A DNA stretch of 64,000 bases from Flagellimonas sp. HMM57. GTDB lineage: Bacteria > Bacteroidota > Bacteroidia > Flavobacteriales > Flavobacteriaceae. Position numbers and translations under genes: made by a program. The notes beneath the pieces were generated by a model, which saw nothing but the letters and a program-made list of their open reading frames with translations, was not told the DNA's origin and made no database searches. The stretch is from positions 2,108,001-2,172,000 of the forward strand of contig NZ_CP090004.1 of NCBI RefSeq assembly GCF_021390175.1, in the 5' to 3' direction. Positions 8,820 through 19,225 of the stretch are shown here, piece after piece. Within the stretch, counting starts at the first letter, position 1, and each line of letters begins with the position of its first letter.

Positions 8820-11582
8820 ATGAGAAGACTAATGATCATTTCCCTCATGTTTTTTGGTGCTGTCTCTTACGCACAGACCACAGTACAGGGTACAGTAGTT
8901 GACGAAAGCAATGAACCTATTCCGGGAGCAAATGTAGTATTGGTAGGAAAAGCCGAAGGTACTACTGCTGATTTTGATGGTAAATTCACATTTGAAACAT
9001 CGGAACAACCACCATTTAAACTAAGATTTACAAGTATTGGCTATTCTGATTTTATTGCCGATGTAACTTCAAACAATCAAACACTAACCATTACGCTCAC
9101 AGAAGCATCCACCCTTCTTGACGAAATTGTGATTTCTGCTTCTAGAACCCCGGAACGTATTTTTGAGTCACCAGTTTCGGTGGAAAGATTTGGCTTAAAG
9201 GACATACAAAATACTTCGGCAGAATCTTTTTATGGTGGATTGCAGAATCTAAAAGGGGTTGATATCAATACAAACAGTTTAACATTTCAATCTATAAATA
9301 CCAGAGGTTTTGCAACATTTGCCAACAATAGGTTTTTACAATTGGTAGATGGTATGGATAACTCAGCCCCTGGACTAAACTTTGTTTTAGGAAACTTGGT
9401 CGGGATGTCGGAACTAGAGGTTCAAAGTGTTGAAATCCTACCAGGTGCTTCTTCGGCATTGTATGGAGCAGGTGCTTTTAATGGTATTCTATTTATGCAG
9501 AGTAAGAGTCCTTTCGATTTTCAGGGAATCAGTGCTTATGCCAAAACAGGGATAACTTCCCAAGAAGCGGCAGGAGATAATGCATACTACGACTTTGGAA
9601 TAAGGGTTGCCCATGCGTTTAGTGATAAACTGGCAGTTAAAGCAAATCTATCCATATTAAAAGGTGAGGATTGGCATGCAGTGAATGCTACTGATATTGC
9701 TAATCCTGGTGCAGATAGGACAGACCCAAATTATGATGGGCTAAACGTTTACGGAGATGAGGTAACGACATTATTAAATTTTGACACAGCTGCAGGATTA
9801 CCTGCTGGAACGGTAGGCTCTGCTAATGTTTCTAGGACAGGTTACACAGAAAGTGAATTGGTAGATTACGGTGCAGAAAGTGTCAAAACGGATTTCTCGG
9901 TTTTTTACCGTCCGTTCGCAGATGATTTCGAGATTATCTATCAAGGAAGAGTTGGTCGTGGTAATACGATTTATCAAGGGGCAAACAGATATGCAGTTCG
10001 AAATTTTATCCTTCAGCAACACAAAATAGAATTCAGAAATAAGAACTTTTTCTTAAGGGGGTACATAACTTCTGAAAACTCTGGAGATTCTTATGATACC
10101 CGTTTCGCTGCAATTAATGTAAACAATAGATGGAAGTCCAATGAAGATTGGTTTAGACAATATGCCCAAACATACATCCCTACATTTTTGGGAGGAATTC
10201 AGCAAGGAGGGTTGTCTAGGGAAGACGCTTCTGTTCAGGCACATGCAGCAGCAAGAGTAGCTGCGGATACGGGCAGGTTGATTCCGGGAACACCAGAATT
10301 CCAAAGTGCATTCAATTCGGTAATTGCTGATGGTGATTTGACAAGGGGTGCACGTTTTATTGATAACACCAAGTTTCGTCATGTAAATGGTAATTACAAC
10401 TTAGCCCATTTAATCGATGATTGGGCAGATATTCAGGTAGGGGGTTCATTTAGGGAATATGAATTGAACTCTGGGGGAACAATATTCACAGATTTCGATG
10501 GCCCTATTAAGTACAATGAATTTGGAGCATATGCTCAATTGCAAAAGAAGTTTTTAGAGGAGCGGTTGAAATTTACAGGTTCCGTCCGCTATGACAAGAA
10601 CGAATTCTTTGACGGATTTTTATCTCCTCGGGTTGCTTTGGGCTATACCGCTGGTGAAAAGAGAAATCATAACTTTAGGGTTTCGGCACAACAAGGCTTT
10701 AGAAATCCCACAACTCAAGATTTATTTATTGGATTAAATGCAGGGTCTGCTGTTTTAGTAGGTTCCGCACCAGCTAACTTGGACAGAGATGTGAGAACTT
10801 TTAATCTTACTGAAGATGGTCAAAATTTAACTGGGCAATCTTCAGTGCAAATTGTAGGTAGAGCTGCTTATGAGAATGCTTTTTCGGTAACTTCTGTTCT
10901 AAACGGAGCTCCTGAAGCGCTCAATTCTTCTATAATTCAGCCAGAGGAAATCACAACGTTCGAAGGAGGGTATAGAGGTCAGATAGGAAAGTTTACGATA
11001 GATTTAAGTGGCTACTATAACCGATATAAGAATTTCATTTCAACTGTCAATGTACTAGTTCCATTATATGGAACGGTTGGAGACAACAGCCTTTCGCTTT
11101 TAGCGTTGCAGAATGGAGATAGAGAAGCCTATCAAGTATACACCAACTCAGAGGCTGATATTGATTCTTGGGGAGGTTCAATCGGTGTAGATACTAAAGT
11201 GCTCGGTAATTTTGACTTGGGTGTAAATTACACATACGCCGAATTTGATTTTGATAGGGAACGGTTTCCAGATTTTGAAACTAATTTCAATACGCCGAAA
11301 CATCGTGTTAAGGCCTCTTTTGGTAACACGGAACTCTTCAAGAATTTTGGTTTCAACGTAAACTACAGATGGAGCGATAGCTTTTTCTGGGAAGCCACAT
11401 TTGAAGATGGTGATGTTCCAGCCTATACTGTTCTGGATGCACAAATTAATTATAACGTTCCAAGCATTAAATCTGTTTTCAAGGCTGGGGGATCAAACCT
11501 TTTGGGAGACGAATACTTTCAAGCTATTGGTACAGGTTTAGTAGGTTCGATCTATTATGTCTCTTGGACAATTAATCCATAA
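8820..11582 (+). CDS. TonB-dependent outer membrane receptor
   Basis: The 920-residue protein has a signal peptide (about 1-19, ending SYAQ) and a carboxypeptidase-regulatory-like domain (about 22-108, TVQGTVVDESNEPIPGANV). A plug domain follows (about 115-225, with ISASRTPERIFESPVSVERF and GASSALYGAGAFNGILFMQS), then a long beta-barrel. It imports an unknown ligand across the outer membrane with TonB energy. No SusD partner, enzyme or regulator is adjacent, so the substrate cannot be guessed. It is a single-gene unit bounded by terminators on both sides. Confidence 0.93.
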   Translation: MRRLMIISLMFFGAVSYAQTTVQGTVVDESNEPIPGANVVLVGKAEGTTADFDGKFTFETSEQPPFKLRFTSIGYSDFIADVTSNNQTLTITLTEASTLLDEIVISASRTPERIFESPVSVERFGLKDIQNTSAESFYGGLQNLKGVDINTNSLTFQSINTRGFATFANNRFLQLVDGMDNSAPGLNFVLGNLVGMSELEVQSVEILPGASSALYGAGAFNGILFMQSKSPFDFQGISAYAKTGITSQEAAGDNAYYDFGIRVAHAFSDKLAVKANLSILKGEDWHAVNATDIANPGADRTDPNYDGLNVYGDEVTTLLNFDTAAGLPAGTVGSANVSRTGYTESELVDYGAESVKTDFSVFYRPFADDFEIIYQGRVGRGNTIYQGANRYAVRNFILQQHKIEFRNKNFFLRGYITSENSGDSYDTRFAAINVNNRWKSNEDWFRQYAQTYIPTFLGGIQQGGLSREDASVQAHAAARVAADTGRLIPGTPEFQSAFNSVIADGDLTRGARFIDNTKFRHVNGNYNLAHLIDDWADIQVGGSFREYELNSGGTIFTDFDGPIKYNEFGAYAQLQKKFLEERLKFTGSVRYDKNEFFDGFLSPRVALGYTAGEKRNHNFRVSAQQGFRNPTTQDLFIGLNAGSAVLVGSAPANLDRDVRTFNLTEDGQNLTGQSSVQIVGRAAYENAFSVTSVLNGAPEALNSSIIQPEEITTFEGGYRGQIGKFTIDLSGYYNRYKNFISTVNVLVPLYGTVGDNSLSLLALQNGDREAYQVYTNSEADIDSWGGSIGVDTKVLGNFDLGVNYTYAEFDFDRERFPDFETNFNTPKHRVKASFGNTELFKNFGFNVNYRWSDSFFWEATFEDGDVPAYTVLDAQINYNVPSIKSVFKAGGSNLLGDEYFQAIGTGLVGSIYYVSWTINP

Positions 11583-11603
11583 GTCATAACTACACAATAA
11601 CCC

Positions 11604-11633
11604 AAAGGCACTGATTTTTTCAGTGCCTTTTTT
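11604..11633 (+). terminator. Rho-independent terminator after the TonB receptor gene
   Basis: An 11-bp perfect stem (AAAGGCACTGA with its complement), a five-T loop and a T run lie 21 bp after the stop. Confidence 0.88.
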
Positions 11634-11676
11634 GTTATCAAAAAAAGAGATTATAATTTTCAGTTTAAACATGTAA

Positions 11677-13254
<1,578 letters not shown>

Positions 13255-13261
13255 CACTTAG

Positions 13262-13340
13262 TATCTAGTAGTTAGTATAAAGTAATTAGAACTTCTCAAT
13301 ACTAGCTACTTAATGCTAACTACTAACTACTTAATACTAG
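13262..13340. repeat. AT-rich inverted and direct repeats between atpD and atpC
   Basis: The 90-bp spacer is built almost wholly from variants of CTAACTACTTAATACTAG. AGTAGTTAGTA at 13267-13277 is repeated inverted at 13321-13331, and CTACTTAAT occurs directly at 13306 and 13327. The region can fold into a long imperfect hairpin. Confidence 0.55.
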
Positions 13341-13344
13341 AGTC

Positions 13345-13623
13345 ATGTATTTAGAAATTGTATCACCAGAAGCTACTTTGTTTGCAGGAGAGGTAACATC
13401 GGTTACCGTACCGGGGGTAAATGGAGAATTTCAAATGTTGGAAAATCACGCACCAATTGTTTCTTTATTGCAAGAAGGTAATGTAAAAGTCCAAGGAGAT
13501 ATCACAATCGATGAGGACTTTCAAAACAAATTTTCCAAAGGTGCAAATGGAGAAACTGTTCTTGCTATCTCTAGTGGTACTATTGAGATGAAAGAAAATA
13601 AAGTGATTGTTTTAGCGGATTAG
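13345..13623 (+). CDS. atpC: F0F1 ATP synthase subunit epsilon
   Basis: This is the central-stalk epsilon subunit, here 92 residues: essentially the N-terminal beta-sandwich (MYLEIVSPEATLFAGEVTSV, PGVNGEFQMLENHAPIVSLL). The C-terminal helical hairpin found in about 135-residue homologues is missing, as is common in Bacteroidota. It lies 90 bp after atpD, across a repeat-rich spacer. Confidence 0.96.
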   Translation: MYLEIVSPEATLFAGEVTSVTVPGVNGEFQMLENHAPIVSLLQEGNVKVQGDITIDEDFQNKFSKGANGETVLAISSGTIEMKENKVIVLAD

Positions 13624-13645
13624 GCTATTCATACTTAATAACAAT

Positions 13646-13680
13646 AAAAGAAGCCGCTAATTAAGCGGCTTCTTTTATTT
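13646..13680. terminator. Bidirectional terminator between atpC and the GNAT gene
   Basis: A 13-bp perfect stem (AAAAGAAGCCGCT with its complement) and a five-base loop have T-rich tails on both strands. The stop codon of the convergent GNAT gene (13675-13677) overlaps the end of the stem. Confidence 0.85.
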
Positions 13681-14205
13681 TAGTACAATAAGTGACCATT
13701 CTTTAGTGGTGGTTTTATATCGCTTTAATTCTGTGAATCCTATCGCCTTATGTGCATGTAAGGAACGCTGGTTGCTTGCATCTACTTCAGTTATAATACA
13801 ATCAAGGTCTTTGGGCAGTGTACGTTTCATTTTTGAGTAGAGTCCTTTAAAAATTCCTTGTCTTCGATATGGTTTAGCAATACATATTTGTCCCATGACC
13901 ATGTATTTGGTTTTTATTTCTATGGTTTTGGAAATTTCTTTGAACATGGGTTTTAAAATATTGATGGTATTGGCAAACTTAGGATGCATACAAAGCGCGT
14001 ATCCAATGACAATATCATTTTCGATGGCAATGATGTGACCATGTTCATCGTTCATTTCCTTTAGAATTTCCAAGGAATGTTGCACGGTCACAAATCCTTC
14101 GCTATCAATTTCTTTATGCGTGAGATTTTTCGGTAGATTTTGTTGTTGTAACAGAAGAATTTGTTCAAGTTCGGTATCTGTAGATGCCTGTTTGTAGGTA
14201 ACCAT
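13675..14205 (-). CDS. GNAT family N-acetyltransferase
   Basis: The 176-residue protein has the GNAT acetyl-CoA motif (GQICIAKPYRRQGIFKGLYSKM near residues 101-122, with the Q/RxxGxG/A-type loop). A DASNQRSLHAHKAIGF segment follows, typical of motif B in small-molecule or peptide acetyltransferases. The substrate is unknown. It is convergent with atpC and divergent from bioF (37 bp between start codons). Confidence 0.82.
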   Translation of the reverse strand: MVTYKQASTDTELEQILLLQQQNLPKNLTHKEIDSEGFVTVQHSLEILKEMNDEHGHIIAIENDIVIGYALCMHPKFANTINILKPMFKEISKTIEIKTKYMVMGQICIAKPYRRQGIFKGLYSKMKRTLPKDLDCIITEVDASNQRSLHAHKAIGFTELKRYKTTTKEWSLIVLK

Positions 14206-14230
14206 ACCTCATATATTTCAATAAAGATAG

Positions 14231-14238
14231 TACTTTTG
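14231..14238 (+). promoter_or_regulatory. Bacteroidota -7 box immediately before bioF
   Basis: TACTTTTG is a full match to TAnnTTTG, only 4 bp before the bioF ATG at 14243. It would place the transcription start at or next to the start codon, giving a leaderless or nearly leaderless message. Confidence 0.5.
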
Positions 14239-14242
14239 AAAT

Positions 14243-15397
14243 ATGGTAAATCTTCCAAATAAGTTGGAACAAAAGCTTGAAAAAAGAAAGCTGGACAATG
14301 CTTTACGGGTTTTGCCGGAAGCACAACGATTGATAGATTTCTCTTCCAATGATTATTTAGGATTTGCAAAGAAAAAAGAGTTTGCAAGACAAGCATCAAG
14401 CCTGTTGGAGGACATGGATTTACTTGAAAATGGAGCCTCAGGTTCTCGATTACTTACAGGAAATCATGAATTGTACAAAAAGCTGGAAGACTTCTTGGCT
14501 TTTTATCATAAATCAGCCTCTGCTCTGGTCTTTAATTCGGGATACGATGCAAACATTGGTTTTTTTGAAGCTGTTCCCCAAAAAGGAGATTTTATATTTT
14601 ATGATGAGTTGGTGCACGCAAGCATAAGGGATGGTATTAAAATGAGCAATGCCAAAGCATATAAGTTTAAGCATAATGCTATAGGAGATTTGACGGAGGG
14701 CATTGAGCGGAGCCGAAATGCTCTTGATATGAACGGGGAGGTATATGTGGTCACCGAATCGGTTTTCTCCATGGACGGCGGTTCTCCTAATTTAAAAGCA
14801 TTGTCAGATTTTTGTACGGCGCATGGTTACTATTTGGTTGTTGATGAAGCGCATGCTACTGGTATTTTTGGAGAAGGAAAAGACTTGGTTTGTCAATTGA
14901 GTATTGAAGAGCAGGTTTTTGCACGAATTATCACTTTTGGAAAAGCATTGGGGAATCATGGCGCAGCTGTTCTTGGAAGTGATGCTTTAAAAACATATCT
15001 GGTTAACTTTGCCAGAAGCCTTATTTATACAACAGCCCTTTCTCCGCATGCATTAGCCTCTGTTTTGATGGCATATCACTATTTGGAAGAGGAAGGTGAA
15101 AAGGAACGATTAAAACTCCAAGAGAACATTGGGTTTTTTAAAAATCAAACCAAACTTTTGGAGGTATCGGATAGTTTTATAGAAAGCAACTCCGCAATTC
15201 ACTGTATAATCGTTCCGGGGAATGAAAAAGTAAAATATATGTCAAATGAGCTTCAAGCGGAAGGCTTCAATGTGAGACCTATTCTTTCGCCGACTGTAAA
15301 GGCCGGAAAGGAAAGACTCCGTTTTTGCTTACATTCCTATAATACAACACAAGAAATATCAAAAGTTTTATCAACCACAAGAAACCTCATAAAATAA
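14243..15397 (+). CDS. bioF: 8-amino-7-oxononanoate synthase
   Basis: BioF is a PLP enzyme of biotin synthesis that condenses pimeloyl thioester with L-alanine. Of 384 residues, it shows FSSNDYLGF, GASGSRLLTGNH, the PLP-contacting DEAHATGIFG (Asp201, His204) and the Schiff-base lysine Lys234 in TFGKALGNHG. The stop overlaps the next start (TAATG), so the DUF2007 gene and bioD are translationally coupled to it. Related alpha-oxoamine synthases (Kbl, SPT) are possible, but the biotin neighbours favour BioF. Confidence 0.94.
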   Translation: MVNLPNKLEQKLEKRKLDNALRVLPEAQRLIDFSSNDYLGFAKKKEFARQASSLLEDMDLLENGASGSRLLTGNHELYKKLEDFLAFYHKSASALVFNSGYDANIGFFEAVPQKGDFIFYDELVHASIRDGIKMSNAKAYKFKHNAIGDLTEGIERSRNALDMNGEVYVVTESVFSMDGGSPNLKALSDFCTAHGYYLVVDEAHATGIFGEGKDLVCQLSIEEQVFARIITFGKALGNHGAAVLGSDALKTYLVNFARSLIYTTALSPHALASVLMAYHYLEEEGEKERLKLQENIGFFKNQTKLLEVSDSFIESNSAIHCIIVPGNEKVKYMSNELQAEGFNVRPILSPTVKAGKERLRFCLHSYNTTQEISKVLSTTRNLIK

Positions 15398-15777
15398 TGG
15401 AACAGGAATTTTTCACCTTGGGCAGTTTTGAGTTTCCCGCAGATGTTCAGATTATAAAAGGAAAATTGGAATCAGAAGGTATACAGGTATTTTTAAAGGA
15501 TGAAAATACCATAAATTCAGACCCATTGATCAGTGGAGCCATTGGTGGCGTAAAACTATTGGTATATTCTGCCGATAAGGATATCGCGCAGAGAATATAT
15601 GATGAGGTACGTAACTATGCTACTGACAAAGATGGTAAACCTATCGTTTGCCCCAATTGTAGTGCTACCAAGTCTGAGATTTATTATTTAAGAAACAGCA
15701 TATTTTATAAACTCTTTCCCTTTTTTGAGCCTAGAAAGTATAAATGTGCACAATGTAACTTTATTACCAAACCGTAA
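15397..15777 (+). CDS. DUF2007 protein with C-terminal zinc ribbon
   Basis: A 126-residue protein with a DUF2007 (putative signal transducing) domain in residues 1-75 (EFFTLGSFEFPADVQIIKGKLESEGI) and a zinc-ribbon tail with CxxC pairs at Cys85/Cys88 and Cys117/Cys120. It overlaps bioF and bioD by one base on each side. The function is unknown; its place inside the bio run may be convenience rather than a biotin role. Confidence 0.8.
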   Translation: MEQEFFTLGSFEFPADVQIIKGKLESEGIQVFLKDENTINSDPLISGAIGGVKLLVYSADKDIAQRIYDEVRNYATDKDGKPIVCPNCSATKSEIYYLRNSIFYKLFPFFEPRKYKCAQCNFITKP

Positions 15778-16394
15778 TGACAAAATTCTTTATTACAGGT
15801 TCATCAACAGATGTTGGTAAGACCATAGCATCTGCAATAGTTGTAGAAGCCCTTGAAGCTGATTATTGGAAACCCGTACAAGCGGGCGACTTGGAATATT
15901 CAGATAGCCATAAGGTCAAAGAATTGATTTCAAACACCAATACCACAATCCATAAAAACAGCTATGCGCTCAATACTCCTATGAGTCCACATGGCGCAGC
16001 AGAAATTGATGGAATAACTATTGATCTGAAGACAATTGTTCCGCCTGAGACAGAAAATAATTTGGTGATAGAAGGTGCAGGAGGGCTATTGGTCCCGCTG
16101 AACGATACGGACACTATTTTTGATTTGATACAACCAGACCATAAGGTCATTGTAGTGTCTAGACATTATCTGGGCAGTATAAACCATACGCTGCTCACGA
16201 TTGAAAAATTACAGGAACGGAATTTAAAAATCGGAATCATTTTTAGTGGAAATGAACATCCAACCACTGAAAGTATAATCTTAAAGAAAACGGGGGTCTC
16301 TTTTATTGGAAGAATCAATGAGGAGAAAGGTTTTGATAAAGAAATTGTAATGAAATATGCATCTCAGTTTAGAAAGGCCTTATTGTCATTCTAG
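15777..16394 (+). CDS. bioD: ATP-dependent dethiobiotin synthetase
   Basis: BioD closes the ureido ring of dethiobiotin using CO2 and ATP. Its 205 residues show the P-loop GSSTDVGKT (about 8-16), KPVQAG with the substrate lysine, and EGAGGLLVPL. The start overlaps the DUF2007 stop (TAATG). The 3' end overlaps the convergent glycosyltransferase gene by 9 bp. Confidence 0.95.
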   Translation: MTKFFITGSSTDVGKTIASAIVVEALEADYWKPVQAGDLEYSDSHKVKELISNTNTTIHKNSYALNTPMSPHGAAEIDGITIDLKTIVPPETENNLVIEGAGGLLVPLNDTDTIFDLIQPDHKVIVVSRHYLGSINHTLLTIEKLQERNLKIGIIFSGNEHPTTESIILKKTGVSFIGRINEEKGFDKEIVMKYASQFRKALLSF

Positions 16395-17870
16395 TCTTTG
16401 GTATAGTAAGCCTCTATCGATTGTTTTGATCAAGCGATAATGTTCGAGTAAATAATCATCTATATACGTATTAAAATCGATCATTTTTTTATCAAAAATC
16501 TTTTTTCCTTTACGTGCGACTATAATCTTGGGTTGCACAACATCCAAAATATATTGTAATTCCTGCATACCGGTTTTTCTTGGATTTTTCATGTAAGGAA
16601 ATAGTTCTTCTCGACCTATACTGCTTGGGTGTGTTGCCGCTTTTGTAGGCGGGTCTTCCCCCAACACCCAATATCCTATATGGTATTCTGTAAAAAATAT
16701 ATTTTCAGTTTCAAGGTTGTTCGTTTCAATATATCTGGTCACATCAATTCCCTCCCCATTATAAAAAGTGCCTTTTTCCAATTTGTTGGAAATGATATTG
16801 GCATACTCTAAATACGATTCAATAGGAATTAAAAAAAGAAGCAAAATAGCACCGCCCAAAAACTTTTTAGGTATTGCCGGGAACGTATCAACTGCGATAC
16901 CAATCGGAATTAAGATGAATGGAAACAATTGAATTAAATAATGTCCATTAGCTTTTCCCGCTTGAATAAATGAGAGAAGAACGCCCAATATAATGACAAC
17001 AACAATCTGTACGTGCCGTGATTTATAATTAATGATTTTGAATGCGTGTCCTGCGAATAATAGCATGAGTATGACAAGGACAAAAGGCAACGGCTTTAAA
17101 ACAGAATGATGTTTTGAACTTGAGTAAGCCAAAGGTGCTTCGAAAACAGATTGCCACCATGTGCTCGTTTCCCCTTCTAAATAATAGGGTATAGCTGTAA
17201 GAAGAACAAGAGTTACAAAACCTAATCCCATTACGAACAGTTGCTTAAACTCATGTAAAATCCGCTTTTCTTGAATGGCTTTCCAACTTAAATAGAGTCC
17301 TAGGATAAGCAATGGATATGCCATATTTAATTTGGACATAACAGAAATACCAAAAAGGAATCCAGCTATAAAAAACCATCTTAGAGAGTGTTTGGTCAGC
17401 AATACATAAACTCCAATGACAAAGAACATTGTACAGATATGTTCTGACATTACTCCTTGTAAACTGCCAAAAAGGCTTAGTAAAAAAACACTGAAAATGG
17501 CACACCAAAAACTAACTTTTTTAGACATGGATTTGGAAGCAATGCCATAAATAAAAAGTGCTGTAATCGCCACTAGAAAAGTTCCAAACAAGCGTATGGC
17601 AAAAAAGCTTTTACCAAATGTATAGATCACAATTGCAAAAGACAAAAAAGTGATAGGCGGCTTTAGGTCCCAGAGATGGGTATAGGGCAAATGACCGTCT
17701 ACCCACGATTGTGCCATTATGATAAATGTGCTTTCATCACGGTCTATGTAATCTCTAAAAAAGAAAGGAAACCGAATAAAAAAAGCTACAGAAAAAACTA
17801 TCAAAAAAACGGTCTTCCAATTAAGTTTTTTATAATTGGGAGTGAGAAATCGAATAGCTTTATTTAGCAC
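16386..17870 (-). CDS. GT39-type membrane glycosyltransferase (ArnT/PMT-like)
   Basis: The 494-residue polytopic protein has the GT39/PMT N-terminal loop FRDYIDRDESTFIIMAQSWV, with the acidic pair just after the first membrane helix, and LWDLKPP shortly after. About ten further hydrophobic segments precede a soluble C-terminal domain. Members move sugars from polyprenyl-phosphate carriers to protein or lipid; the acceptor here is unknown. It interrupts the biotin genes on the opposite strand, overlapping bioD and starting only a few bp from the region upstream of bioA. Confidence 0.83.
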   Translation of the reverse strand: MLNKAIRFLTPNYKKLNWKTVFLIVFSVAFFIRFPFFFRDYIDRDESTFIIMAQSWVDGHLPYTHLWDLKPPITFLSFAIVIYTFGKSFFAIRLFGTFLVAITALFIYGIASKSMSKKVSFWCAIFSVFLLSLFGSLQGVMSEHICTMFFVIGVYVLLTKHSLRWFFIAGFLFGISVMSKLNMAYPLLILGLYLSWKAIQEKRILHEFKQLFVMGLGFVTLVLLTAIPYYLEGETSTWWQSVFEAPLAYSSSKHHSVLKPLPFVLVILMLLFAGHAFKIINYKSRHVQIVVVIILGVLLSFIQAGKANGHYLIQLFPFILIPIGIAVDTFPAIPKKFLGGAILLLFLIPIESYLEYANIISNKLEKGTFYNGEGIDVTRYIETNNLETENIFFTEYHIGYWVLGEDPPTKAATHPSSIGREELFPYMKNPRKTGMQELQYILDVVQPKIIVARKGKKIFDKKMIDFNTYIDDYLLEHYRLIKTIDRGLLYQRLE

Positions 17871-17902
17871 TTTTGGGATTGATTTTTTTGTGTTTTAATT
17901 AC

Positions 17903-17910
17903 GATCTTTG
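17903..17910 (+). promoter_or_regulatory. Candidate -7 box for bioA
   Basis: GATCTTTG differs from TAnnTTTG at one position. It lies downstream of the upstream-most ATG (17873) and upstream of in-frame TTG codons at 17924, 17933 and 17951. Confidence 0.35.
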
Positions 17911-17923
17911 CAAGATAGATAAA

Positions 17924-19219
17924 TTGAAGCTTTTGATTAATACTGCTGCATTGGAAAAATTATCTGATAGGGACAAAAAACACCTCTGGCACCCGTTGAC
18001 CCAACATAAGATTCATTCGGAAATGCTGGCTATCACAAAGGCAAAAGGGGCAATCTTGATTGATGAAGCGGGAAAAGAGTACGTTGATGGCATATCTTCT
18101 TGGTATACCAGTATGTACGGACATTGTCATCCCTATATCTTAGAAAAAGTGGGAGTGCAAATGCAGCGCTTGGACCAGGTTGTCTTTAGTGGTTTTACGC
18201 ATGAACCTGCTGTAAAATTATCTGAAGAACTCATTAAAATCCTTCCAGAGAACCAAGAAAAACTTTTCTTTTCGGATAATGGGTCTACTGCCACGGAGAT
18301 AGGGATTAAAATGGCTTTGCAGTATCACTTTAATCGTGGAGAAAAACGCAATGTACTTTTAGCATTCGAAGAGGCTTTTCACGGAGATACTTTTGGTGCC
18401 ATGTCAGTTTCTGGTCTATCCGTTTACAATGGTCCTTTTGAAGATTTTTTTATTGAAGTGGAGCGAGTTCCAGTACCTACCACAGACAATATAGAAGCCA
18501 TTCTTGCACAATTACAAGTTAGATTGGAGCAAGGTGGCATCGCTGGGTTTATTTACGAACCTTTGGTACAAGGTGCGGCGGCCATGAAAATGCACGACGC
18601 TGTTGGTCTTGATAGAATGCTATCACTTTTAAAAGAATACGATGTCCTCACTATAGCTGATGAGGTAATGACAGGGTTTGGGAAAACCGGAAAGTTTTTT
18701 GCTTCTGACCATCTGGAAACTAAACCTGATATCATGTGCCTCTCAAAAGCATTGACGGCAGGATTAGTGCCCATGGGGCTCACAACATGTACGCAACAAG
18801 TGTATCAAGCGTTTTATAGTGATGATATTGCGAAGGGCTTGTTTCACGGACATACCTACACGGGCAATCCATTGGCCTGTGCCGCTGCGCTATCAGCTTT
18901 GGAATTGCTTCAGACCGAAGAAATCCAAGAGAATATTAAAAATATTATCTCATGGCACAAACAGTTTGATATATCCATTAAAAACCATCCAAAAGTAGCT
19001 TCAACCCGTCAATTGGGAGTAATATATGCACTGGATTTGAATGTGAAAATGGAACGCTATGGCAATTTAAGGGACAAACTGTTCAAGCACTTTATGGATA
19101 ATGGGGTGTTTTTGCGCCCGCTAGGAAATACCATATACATTTTAGCACCTTACATTACCACCAAAACAGAAATGGAACGTATTTACGGAGCTATTAAATC
19201 GGCACTGGAACTGGTGTAG
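17924..19219 (+). CDS. bioA: Adenosylmethionine--8-amino-7-oxononanoate aminotransferase
   Basis: BioA is the PLP transaminase giving 7,8-diaminononanoate. It shows KKHLWHPLTQHK, DGISSWYTSMYGHCHP, FSDNGSTATEIGIKMA, the PLP segment IADEVMTGFG and the Schiff-base lysine in CLSKALTAG. An open frame reaches an ATG at 17873, but that start would lie 2 bp from the divergent gene and upstream of the likely promoter. Homologues begin near LSDRDKKHLWHP. I therefore chose TTG 17924; TTG 17933 or 17951 is equally possible. The start is uncertain, the product is not. Confidence 0.93.
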   Translation: MKLLINTAALEKLSDRDKKHLWHPLTQHKIHSEMLAITKAKGAILIDEAGKEYVDGISSWYTSMYGHCHPYILEKVGVQMQRLDQVVFSGFTHEPAVKLSEELIKILPENQEKLFFSDNGSTATEIGIKMALQYHFNRGEKRNVLLAFEEAFHGDTFGAMSVSGLSVYNGPFEDFFIEVERVPVPTTDNIEAILAQLQVRLEQGGIAGFIYEPLVQGAAAMKMHDAVGLDRMLSLLKEYDVLTIADEVMTGFGKTGKFFASDHLETKPDIMCLSKALTAGLVPMGLTTCTQQVYQAFYSDDIAKGLFHGHTYTGNPLACAAALSALELLQTEEIQENIKNIISWHKQFDISIKNHPKVASTRQLGVIYALDLNVKMERYGNLRDKLFKHFMDNGVFLRPLGNTIYILAPYITTKTEMERIYGAIKSALELV

Positions 19220-19225
19220 GAAAAC

